From assembly GCA_030770535.1 (NCBI GenBank), contig JASVEC010000009.1:1302001-1366000 (forward strand): a stretch of 64,000 nucleotides of DNA, read 5' to 3'. The DNA comes from Batkoa obscura (lineage: Eukaryota > Entomophthoromycota > Entomophthoromycetes > Entomophthorales > Batkoaceae). Both the position numbers and the translations under genes were made by a program. Shown piece after piece: positions 22,427-31,762 of this stretch (the first letter of the stretch is position 1; the number at the start of each line of letters is the position of its first letter). The notes under the pieces are model-generated. The model saw nothing but the letters and a program-made list of their open reading frames with translations. It did no database searches and was not told where the DNA came from.

Positions 22427-22990
22427 ATGGATACTATCAAGAGTTTTTCCTTTAGCTCTGATTTTAAGCTCATTGATATTATTTATTCTAAAAAGATGAA
22501 TCTTGATAAAAACAACAAAACAGAACCGCCTTTAAATGAAGATTTAACTGCTGAATCTACTAAAAATAAAAGCAAGCATAAGGGAAACCAATATGTAGTT
22601 GAAACCAATGCACCAGAGTATAAAAATGAAAGTGATCTTTTATTAACACAGGCATTAAGTGGGTTGGAATTATCTTTAGTAAATAGATTCTATTTGGTTA
22701 AAACAAAAGAAATACGAAATTTGGTAAACGATAGTGAGATCATATTTTTAAAGCAAAATTCAAATGTCCCAAGTTACAAATTAGTTTTATTATCGCTAGT
22801 TTTAATTGGTTTGCACTATAATCCTATAGTTGACCCAAAAATAAATTTTGATGATTATCTATATAAAGTAAATTTGTTATTTCATCATATTAATGAAAGC
22901 TCTGCTTCAAATCAGCTTCGATATAATATGATTTATTATGTCAATGTTGCTATTTCATTACTCTCTTATTTACCGTATCCTATCAATTAG
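22427..22990 (+). CDS. Gene A: novel-family protein
   Basis: A 187-residue intracellular-looking protein of no family I recognise. The first 80 residues are polar and probably disordered. The last 105 form a helical domain with the pattern LVNRFYLV..EIR, FLKQNSN, PSYKLVLLSL, LIGLHY, YLYKVNLLF, HIN..SAS and YYVN.AI.LLSYL. This domain is shared closely with A' (27394-27969, about 70-75% identical by eye) and more distantly with B and B'. Two in-frame ATGs exist, at 22427 and 22496. I keep the first, but A' also has a long, unrelated N-terminal stretch, so the second is possible. No signal peptide or catalytic motif is seen. It converges on gene B with 64 bases between stop codons. Confidence 0.75.
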   Translation: MDTIKSFSFSSDFKLIDIIYSKKMNLDKNNKTEPPLNEDLTAESTKNKSKHKGNQYVVETNAPEYKNESDLLLTQALSGLELSLVNRFYLVKTKEIRNLVNDSEIIFLKQNSNVPSYKLVLLSLVLIGLHYNPIVDPKINFDDYLYKVNLLFHHINESSASNQLRYNMIYYVNVAISLLSYLPYPIN

Positions 22991-23054
22991 TTATTTTATT
23001 AAATTTACTCTTACGCTAATTCAACTTTCATTATTATTTTATCTAAAAGGCATA

Positions 23055-23555
23055 TTATAATATATAATGTAACAACTTCATCGCTTTATTGATATAATAA
23101 ACCATCGAATCTGAAATATCATCACATGTCAAAGTTTTGTTAATATAATTGAATAAAACATTCACTTTATAAAGATAAAGATCGTATCCTTCATTTGTGT
23201 TTAGTTCTGGTATTAAAGATAGAGTGACTAAAATGATAGAGTATAGGGTTAATTTATAAGCTGGCATCAAGGCATTTTGTATCAGAAACAACATATCAGT
23301 TTTACTAAATAGTCGAATAATTTTAGGATCAGTAATCGAGTAGAATTTAGATATCAGATTTAGGTCATCTTCTTTTATATGTTGATTTAATACTTCAATA
23401 TCATAATAATGAGTAATATGAGCATTAGAGGATACAATTCTTGTTATAAATCTATTCATATTATCTTTTATCCCTTCTACTAAATCATCCTCCATCTTGA
23501 CTTTATTTTCAAAATGTTCATTTTCATAATTTATAAACTTAAATTTGTTTGCCAT
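23055..23555 (-). CDS. Gene B: novel-family protein (left palindrome arm)
   Basis: A 166-residue protein of the same unrecognised family. Shared marks are LISKFYSI, FLIQNA, PAYKLTLYSI, YLYKVNVLFNYIN and MVYYINKAMKLL. By eye it is identical to B' (25261-25770) through residue 161 or so. The two then end differently (HYIL here, QCILYHC in B') because the inverted-repeat arm stops about six codons before the stop. About 550 bases upstream of the start are also part of the arm, so both copies share one promoter sequence. No signal peptide, transmembrane span or catalytic motif is clear. Confidence 0.75.
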   Translation of the reverse strand: MANKFKFINYENEHFENKVKMEDDLVEGIKDNMNRFITRIVSSNAHITHYYDIEVLNQHIKEDDLNLISKFYSITDPKIIRLFSKTDMLFLIQNALMPAYKLTLYSIILVTLSLIPELNTNEGYDLYLYKVNVLFNYINKTLTCDDISDSMVYYINKAMKLLHYIL

Positions 23556-24104
23556 ATTATTTTTAATTACTTACTAAATAGAATTGTATATATGCTTTAT
23601 ATATATATTGCGTGATATTGATTGTTCTTTAAACATTTGTGTACATTCTATTAAAGTTATAGTATATTTTTCTTGGCATTCCTATAAATCTATATGTGTT
23701 GAGATATATTATTGTTTAGTATAGTCAGATAGCATTCTATGAATCAATATATTACATTTAAAATTGTCAGATAGCATTCTATGAATCAATATATTACATT
23801 TAAAATTGTCAGATAGTTAAATGGTAACTTATTAAAGATTGTATTTTGACTTAATCTCTTGGCATTATTAATTAACTTTGATATTCTCAATAGTTTTGTG
23901 ACTGTATTTAAAGTATAAATGTATTTATAAACATTGTAATTTAGTAAATTTAATTCTATCACTAAAAATGTTATTTTGCTATAAGAACATGTAAGATTGT
24001 AGTTTACTTTTAAGGAAGTATAAAGCTATTTTAATAATTTTAACCATTTTATTTCAAAAAATAATATTTTAAACCAAAAGATATCCCATCTTTATAATAC
24101 TAAT
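23070..24104. repeat. Inner palindrome, left arm
   Basis: Near-perfect inverted copy of 24753-25748. It carries most of gene B and its upstream region. The one sizeable difference I see is a 42-bp tandem duplication in this arm (23726-23809), single in the right arm. Confidence 0.92.
23726..23809. repeat. 42-bp tandem duplication within the left arm
   Basis: Two identical units, 23726-23767 and 23768-23809, each starting CAGATAGCATTC. The right arm has one unit, so the duplication arose after the arms last matched. Confidence 0.92.
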
Positions 24105-24752
24105 GGGTACTCAGCCTACATCAAATAAATCAAACTTGAAGGTAGTTTTAAATTTTTTAGAGCGATATTTAATATCCGTAACTCTATATATTTGAAAATA
24201 ATTATATTATTTCTATACGAGCATTTTGTTATCATTTGCTTAATGGTGATGCACCGAAAATAGAACAAGTACACAAGTTACTAACTACAGCCTATAATTC
24301 TTACAAAATATAAGGAATTCCAAACACTATCTAACAATTTATGGATCAATTATATTCTTTAATGTATTATTTTATCAAATGATATATATTAATGAGACAG
24401 TTGTCTCTTTGAATTTTTGATAAATTAGTTTATTTTCGAGTTAGTTTTACTTCTTGCCCATTCTAAAAGGGCTATATAGTTGAAGTGGTTTATTGACAAA
24501 TATAAAGGAATAATATTTTATTTTTTAAATATCAAAGAGCTAATTATTTCTCAAGTGTTTAACTTCGAAAAAATCTAACTTTAGGAGATAAAGGAGAGAT
24601 ATAACAAACGAAGAGAACTGGTATAAGTGGAGAAATAGTTAACAAAATAGCTTAAGTGATGTAACTTTTTATTTTATTTCAAACCATGGGGATAGATTAG
24701 TAATATCCAAAAATAAGTATATGTTTTGTTTAATTATTATAAGCCGATTATT
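24105..24752. other. Palindrome loop
   Basis: About 650 bases of unique AT-rich spacer between the two inner arms, with no open frame of interest. Confidence 0.6.
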
Positions 24753-25748
24753 TATTAGTATTATAAAGATGGGATATCTTTTGGTTTAAAATATTATTTT
24801 TTGAAATAAAATGGTTAAAATTATTAAAATAGCTTTATACTTCCTTAAAAGTAAACTACAATCTTACATGTTCTTATAGCAAAATAACATTTTTAGTGAT
24901 AGAATTAAATTTACTAAATTACAATGTTTATAAATACATTTATACTTTAAATACAGTCACAAAACTATTGAGAATATCAAAGTTAATTAATAATGCCAAG
25001 AGATTAAGTCAAAATACAATCTTTAATAAGTTACCATTTAACTATCTGACAATTTTAAATGTAATATATTGATTCATAGAATGCTATCTGACTATACTAA
25101 ACAATAATATATCTCAACACATATAGATTTATAGGAATGCCAAGAAAAATATACTATAACTTTAATAGAATGTACACAAATGTTTAAAGAACAATCAATA
25201 TCACGCAATATATATATAAAGCATATATACAATTCTATTTAGTAAGTAATTAAAAATAATATGGCAAACAAATTTAAGTTTATAAATTATGAAAATGAAC
25301 ATTTTGAAAATAAAGTCAAGATGGAGGATGATTTAGTAGAAGGGATAAAAGATAATATGAATAGATTTATAACAAGAATTGTATCCTCTAATGCTCATAT
25401 TACTCATTATTATGATATTGAAGTATTAAATCAACATATAAAAGAAGATGACCTAAATCTGATATCTAAATTCTACTCGATTACTGATCCTAAAATTATT
25501 CGACTATTTAGTAAAACTGATATGTTGTTTCTGATACAAAATGCCTTGATGCCAGCTTATAAATTAACCCTATACTCTATCATTTTAGTCACTCTATCTT
25601 TAATACCAGAACTAAACACAAATGAAGGATACGATCTTTATCTTTATAAAGTGAATGTTTTATTCAATTATATTAACAAAACTTTGACATGTGATGATAT
25701 TTCAGATTCGATGGTTTATTATATCAATAAAGCGATGAAGTTGTTACA
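24753..25748. repeat. Inner palindrome, right arm
   Basis: Inverted partner of 23070-24104. It begins ATTAGTATTATAAAGATGGG and runs through nearly all of gene B'. Confidence 0.92.
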
Positions 25749-25770
25749 ATGTATATTATACCACTGCTGA
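25261..25770 (+). CDS. Gene B': novel-family protein (right palindrome arm)
   Basis: A 169-residue member of the unrecognised family, identical by eye to gene B up to the last few residues, where the repeat arm ends and the tail becomes QCILYHC. The start ATG, the 5' leader (AAGTAATTAAAAATAAT) and about 500 upstream bases equal those of B. Since both frames remain open over a near-identical kilobase, either the duplication is very recent or conversion keeps them alike. Function is unknown. Confidence 0.75.
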   Translation: MANKFKFINYENEHFENKVKMEDDLVEGIKDNMNRFITRIVSSNAHITHYYDIEVLNQHIKEDDLNLISKFYSITDPKIIRLFSKTDMLFLIQNALMPAYKLTLYSIILVTLSLIPELNTNEGYDLYLYKVNVLFNYINKTLTCDDISDSMVYYINKAMKLLQCILYHC

Positions 25771-27393
25771 TATCATATATATATAACCGTGATAACAGTC
25801 TAACATTTATAAGTCTCTATTAATAAAATTTTATTTAACTATAGTTTGACTAAAAGCATGTTTTATAATTCAGTATTGTTTGAATTTCTGATGTTGAGTT
25901 TTTAAGTCAAAACTTTCTAGCAATATAACTTCTTTATGATATATGGTCATCTATATATTAAACGTGTATATACTGAACAATTTTTATACCCTGGATATAT
26001 TCAAGCTCTTTATTCTAAAAAATTTACACTTTATTATTCAAATATCGTTATTTTTAAAAACATTCTTAAAAGAGCGATCAAACTACCAAAAACAGTATAT
26101 GGGGATGTATTTTTTTGTTTAAGAATTTTACTAGCAGTTTTTCCACTTAAATAGCGCTCAAAAAATAGAAAAAGTGATGAAACCAAAAAAAACACCCCCA
26201 TATGTAAAAGAACCAAAAATGGAACAATAACTTTAGATAATAACTCAGAGAATAATTGTAGTAACAGTCATAAAACAAATTATAACAATACTTTCTGGTA
26301 CGATCCGCTTTTCTGACTTATCTCCAAAGATCTAGACCATGGGCGATACCAATCTTTATAATGAACAGTGAATTGATGGACTATGTGTCATCGAAGGAGG
26401 GATAGTGAAGCTATGATTAAGCTTTTCGAAGATATATGCTATGTCGTTTCAAAGTATTAAAGTTTTTCTAAAAGAAATGAATAAAAGAGCGATATACATA
26501 TTGATAACAACAGATACTGTAATTCAATAGCTTCAAAATAATACATGAAAAATCTTTTTTTATCTCAATATCTTGTTCATTTTTTAAAAGATTAAAAATC
26601 AAAATTGTATCATTTAAATTCTTAAACAAGAACATGTCTGTGGATTTGAAGTATACTAGATAACAACTAAGGCAGATAAGCTTAATAAGGTAATTATCGC
26701 TAATAAATAAAGACCAATAATTTCACATGGCCTTTAAAATAATAACAAACTTTTGTTATATTATTGTATTATATGGGATTCTTTAAGTACTAGACTAGGA
26801 ATGTAATTAAAAGTCTTCAAAAAAGCTAATAAGGGTCATACGCTTAATTATTTTACTACTTAATTTTTTATAAATATTGACCCGGATGGTATGATCATTC
26901 GGTTATCATTTTAAATATATAAATTTATATTTTTACGATTATTTTACATTTTCAAATATCATTGGTTAAAAGCTGCCAAAATTGAAAAGAGTCTGGTTTA
27001 CCCAATACCGAGATATAGGTTACTGTATCTTTATTACATAATAACTTTTGAAAATAATAAATGAGCCTTAAATTGGTAAATGAATCCCAATTATTTTTTC
27101 TATTAATTAGTTAAATTCTTTAAAGTATATTAAACCGGTCTAATAAGGAAATTATAAGCAAATAAAAATAATAAACATTTATAAAAATATTTTAGTTTCG
27201 TTTTCATAGTGACTATACTCGTGTTTATATTAAGATCAAATTTTCTTAAAATAGGAATTTCCATATAAACTATCAAAAATAACAAAAATATTAAAGACAA
27301 TAATTATATATTAGTAATATAGCTTTATTGACTATCAATCATTTGTAATAAACAACTAAAAACATAGCAAACTTTTTTTCAAAAAAATAGAAA
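25771..27393. other. Spacer between B' and A' with a MITE
   Basis: The equivalent left-side spacer is only 64 bases. The extra 1.5 kb holds a MITE at 26098-26202 and otherwise featureless AT-rich DNA. I see no gene. Confidence 0.45.
26098..26202 (-). mobile_element. Hairpin MITE, copy 11
   Basis: Complete: TATGGGGATGTATTTTTTTG, core AAATAGCGCTCAAAAAATAG, right end ACACCCCCATA, TA-flanked. Confidence 0.88.
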
Positions 27394-27969
27394 TTAATAA
27401 CTGGTAAGATACTGAAGATTAGGATGTGGTAAATAAGATAGTAAAGTGATAGCGATATTAACATAATAAGCCATATTACCTTGTAATTCATTAGAAGCAG
27501 AAGATAAATTGATATGGTAAAATAATAGGTTGACTTTGTGCAAATATTCATTAAATACATGTTCAAAGCCTAGTGTAGGAATATAATGTAAACCAATTAA
27601 AGCCAGCGATAATAGCACCAATTTATAACTTGGGATATTCGAATTTTGTTTTAAAAATATAATCTCACTATCACTAATCAAATCACGTATTTCTTGAACT
27701 GTAACCAGATAAAATCGATTCACCAGCGATATATCCATTATGTTTAAAGGCTCAATCAACGTTTTATCTTGGTGGACATATTCTATATAGGCATTTGATT
27801 TAACTATATGAGTCGGAGGTTCGAGTTCACCTTCGCTACTTTTATCAGACTCAATTATTGTTGTTTTTGTCTTTCGCGATGTCGTTTTATTATTAATACT
27901 CATTCTTTCAATATAGATGAAGTTTTTGTATTTTTGATTATTTTTGTTGGAAATTTTCCTATGACCCAT
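27394..27969 (-). CDS. Gene A': novel-family protein
   Basis: A 191-residue protein paired with gene A. The C-terminal helical domain (LVNRFYLV, DSEIIFLKQNSN, PSYKLVLLSLALIGLHY, KVNLLFYHIN, YYVNIAITLLSYLPHP) is closely similar. The N-terminal 80 residues (polar, many Lys, Ser and Thr) share little beyond a NNKT stretch. The start is the first ATG; an internal Met at residue 23 (MSINNKT) lines up with MNLDKNNKT of gene A and may be the true start in both. No known domain. Confidence 0.75.
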   Translation of the reverse strand: MGHRKISNKNNQKYKNFIYIERMSINNKTTSRKTKTTIIESDKSSEGELEPPTHIVKSNAYIEYVHQDKTLIEPLNIMDISLVNRFYLVTVQEIRDLISDSEIIFLKQNSNIPSYKLVLLSLALIGLHYIPTLGFEHVFNEYLHKVNLLFYHINLSSASNELQGNMAYYVNIAITLLSYLPHPNLQYLTSY

Positions 27970-29762
27970 AATGTGTTATATTATTTATTTGTTTTTTTGT
28001 ATTATTTTGAGGGTTCATTAGCTCTTTTTATACTATTTTCTTTTTCATGATAATTACTGCATTTGTAATTAATGCTTATGGTTGAAAAAATCTAACATCA
28101 CATTAAAATATAAAATCGTAGTAAAAACAATATTAAGATTAAATTAATACTAATTAATTAACTTCTATTAATGATCTAAACCCATTTTTAAGTATAAATT
28201 TAGTTTATTGATTCCAACTATTTCAAAATATACTTTTATAAAAATTTAATTAATTATTTAAGCTTGTAAATAAAATCGTTTTTACATGAACAACTTCTAA
28301 TTTAAGTTTAAATTCAGAACAAAATTTTGAGGTAATCAAAGGTAAGCATAATTCAATACAACGTAACCCTTCTATAAGCGACAAGAAACTTACTTTGTTA
28401 AAACACATTTTTCAGTCTATTATTGCTTACTTATTGTTTATTATCTATTATTCTATATCTTGTTATATTATTGCTTATTATTTTTGGTTTATTATATTAT
28501 TTTCGATTATTAATTCAACTATGCTAAATTACATAATTTTATCTTAGATTCAGGTTTTTGAAGTCATAATCTTCGGGTCAATAAATTTCCGTTTTACCAA
28601 TGTTTTAAAAAAAAGGATTGTATAAAGTGATAGAAACATATCAATATCTAAAGCCCGACCCGACTCTCGGTACAACCCCCTTTAAACCGCAAGCATTTAA
28701 AGTAACATACCAGCTTAATATGCCGCCTTAAAAATAGCATTTATATAAATATTTAAAAACAAGTTTTGGGTAAACGTATCTTCTACAAAATAAATTCTAA
28801 TAAACGCTTAAAACGAAATATTGATTTTTAAAATTATAAAATATCACCTTTTGGTTACTATTCATTTATATCACTCCTGATATGTGGTTCATTTACAATG
28901 ATAAGATACTACGCAATCTATACAGATCACTAAATTTTTTGAGGCGAATAATAATCTATTACCAACGAAACATTTGTATGGTAGGACTTTAAAGATTTTT
29001 TTAAAGATATAGTTTATGCTTATGCAAACGACCTATTTTTATCATTTATAAAACAATGATACTATTTATAAATCAAAATAAAATTAATTAACAGTCACAT
29101 TCGATAAAGTTTAAATATTAAATTTATGCATACATTAACCTAATTTATATATCAACTAATTAACATATAAAAATATTACAACTTTTTAAAACATTCAAAT
29201 AAGGATATGAATACAGGTTGATTAAATAATTTATCCCTTTTATATATCATTATGAAAATCAAAACTTAAGTAATAAATTGATATTCTATTTTTTTACAGA
29301 ATTAAAAATAGACTAATTATGAATGATTGAAACAATGATAATGAATGAATTTGTAAATTAAGTAAATTTAATAATAAAGAATTAAATTTTAGTGGGCTGG
29401 GAGGTATGCTGAGTTGAATAAACACTATACACTATTTTAATTTGAAATGATCACTTTTTTTATTATAAAATGCGTAAATCATAAATGAAAATACTGTAGC
29501 GAAAAATTCTTGAATAGTTGGACTATCATTTTCATTGTTTTTCTTTTCCGATAGATATTCAATAATAAAACCCTTAGGTGTAAAAACATGAAATTATCTA
29601 AGACAATACTGGATAAATTTAGTTTAATGCTATAAAATTTTAGTTTCAACTATAATGCATACAAATAGAACTTTGAGGACAATGTTCTTACAAAATAATG
29701 GTATTATGACAAGTAGTTTTTAAAAAAATATTTTATATAAAACTTATTAGTTAAAAATACAA
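27970..29762. other. Spacer between gene A' and tRNA-Gly
   Basis: About 1.8 kb without a gene. One GC-richer island at about 28648-28727, around CCCGACCCGACTCTCGG, stands out and is unexplained. Confidence 0.4.
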
Positions 29763-29833
29763 GCAATGTTGGTTTAGTGGTAAAATTGCCGCCTGCCACG
29801 CGGCAGCCCCGGGTTCGATTCCCGGACATTGCA
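29763..29833 (+). tRNA. tRNA-Gly (anticodon GCC), right copy
   Basis: Same cloverleaf as 21630-21700 in inverse orientation: acceptor GCAATGT/ACATTGC, anticodon GCC, T-arm GGGTTCGATTCCC, discriminator A. Confidence 0.94.
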
Positions 29834-29854
29834 TTAGGCGCTGGACCTCCACAT

Positions 29855-29946
29855 TATATGTGATGTTTTTCCGTTTTTTAAGTCCAATTAATTTGAGGGG
29901 AAAAATTGTGTAAAATTATTAAACAAAAAAATACATCCTTCATATA
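29855..29946 (+). mobile_element. Hairpin MITE, copy 12 (decayed)
   Basis: Recognisable by GTGATGTTTTTCCGTTTTTT, AATTTGAGGGG, and the end TACATCCTTCATA. Confidence 0.6.
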
Positions 29947-30769
29947 TTTCTCATAAACAAATAATATGAAAGTATTTTTATACCTAAGAATTCCAGGTAT
30001 AGATATAAAAGTCATTTTATTATAGAAAAATTGTATAATCAGTTTTTTTTAAAATAATAGTACAAGGTAGATGTTGATTGTTTTTAACTGAGCCATTTTG
30101 TAAATGGGCTAATTAGCTTGTACAAATTTATTGAAAAAGACCAAGTTGTCTGCATGGAGCTCCACGACCCTTAACATTGATAAGAAATCTCTTAATAAAC
30201 CAAAGTGCTTTTATCTAAAGTATAGATTGAGTGAGCATGTGCTAATTTTTCGGTCTTCAAGTAGTCAAATATATTACCATCTTTAAATGAGCTAAAGAAT
30301 AAAATAGTTTTATAAATGATTAAGTTGGTGGAAATAAACAATTGATTTAATTGTACATCAGTGTTGGAAAAAAATTATAGGCTTAAAAATACTTTTTTAA
30401 AGGTTTTATATGATAATTGATTGTTAATATTAAATACATATTATTATATAATAACACATGCTTGATAATAAATTAATAGTTTAAAATTTATCAATTTTTT
30501 TATTTTATAGTATATTATTATAAATCAACACTTTTTAAATAAATTTACTAAATTGGTATATCTTATGGTTAATTAATCAAGTAATTGTTTCTATAATTTA
30601 AGATATAGTAGACTTACAAATTAAATTCGATCCTTATTATACTTTTAATTTATTTGTGTATTTGAGAAGACTACTACCCCCATCTTGAAAAAATTATTAT
30701 GTTAATGAAATTAAGAAAAGCCAAATATAATGAATTTAGATACATAAGAGGAAATGTAAAATAGAAAAT

Positions 30770-30866
30770 GGTACGTTTCTTTTGGTCTCGTTACTTTTTT
30801 ATCTTTTAAGTACTATTTGAGTGCAAAAGCTATTAGTAAAAATTTTAAACAAAAAAATATCCTCAA
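30770..30866 (+). mobile_element. Hairpin MITE, copy 13 (decayed ends)
   Basis: Core TCTCGTTACTTTTTTATC and TACTATTTGAGTGCAAAAG, ending AAAAAAATATCCTCA. The outer GGGG ends are lost. Confidence 0.65.
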
Positions 30867-31063
30867 ACGAAGATTGGAGCTATTATGATGTAGTGAGGAT
30901 ATTGATGCAACTCAAAAGAGAGTTAAGTAATTGATTATATATTAATGTTCGAAATTAAAAAATGAAAACATTGAAAGTTTGTTTAATAAACATTTATATT
31001 AGAATGATACAGTTTTTACCTAGACTTTTTACTGAAAATAGTGATAATATAATAATAAACATC

Positions 31064-31094
31064 AATTTAATTTAATTTAATTTAATTTAATTTA
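31064..31094. repeat. AATTT pentanucleotide microsatellite
   Basis: Six or so AATTT units in a row. Confidence 0.85.
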
Positions 31095-31762
31095 GTATAC
31101 ATGTTTTAAACTCGTTATTCAGAATAAACAAGAGCTGAATAATATAATATGTATATTCATAATGGAAGCACTTATAACTTATGATTTGTTACTTTAGAAA
31201 CTTATTAAAGAAAGGATTTGAAAACTCTACTTTTCCCTATTTTAAAAAAAATTGTATTATGAGATAGCACGCTAAGTTAATATTTATTGAAACTAGTTTC
31301 TATGTGAAAAGTGATAGAAGATTTCTCAATAAAGATGTTGATCAAAAAACAGTTGATAAATTTAAGAAATTAATATTCATACAATTACTTTTGGTTGTTT
31401 GTGAATCAATGAATACTGTCATTGATGCCAATTTTAAAAGAATCTCACTTTAAAACGGGTTTTTAATTCATGCTCATCAATTTAGATATTCTAACTTGTA
31501 ATCAAAAATTTTCAACCAATAAAAACCTAATTCCAATCAATCCAAAAGAAGCCTTAATTCCAAAAATCCAATGGATTTTTTTGAAACACAAGTTAATTGG
31601 CTAAAACAAAAAGAACAAAAAAGGGGGGAGTAAAAAAAGTGCTCTAGAATCTTTAGCACAAAATTAAAAATTTTCTTTTTTTTTATAAAATTTCAACTCA
31701 TAAGTAAACAAAATTTTGATTATTTTCTATTTTATCTCTAAAAAAGTGGAAACTTTTAGATC

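Larger units (their letters stand above)
21630..29833. repeat. 8.2-kb palindromic locus (nested inverted repeat)
   Basis: The order reads the same on both strands: tRNA-Gly(-), gene A(+) at 22427, gene B(-) at 23055, a 0.65-kb loop, gene B'(+) at 25261, gene A'(-) at 27394, tRNA-Gly(+). The outer tRNAs are identical, the A genes have diverged, and the inner arms holding the B genes are nearly identical. This suggests an old inverted duplication whose centre was copied or homogenised recently. Confidence 0.75.
29834..31762. other. Intergenic DNA with decayed MITEs and a possible transposase relic
   Basis: Diverged MITE copies lie at 29855-29946 and 30770-30866. An AATTT repeat lies at 31064-31094. 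A protein-like relic lies at about 31180-31452 (see findings). No intact gene. Confidence 0.45.
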
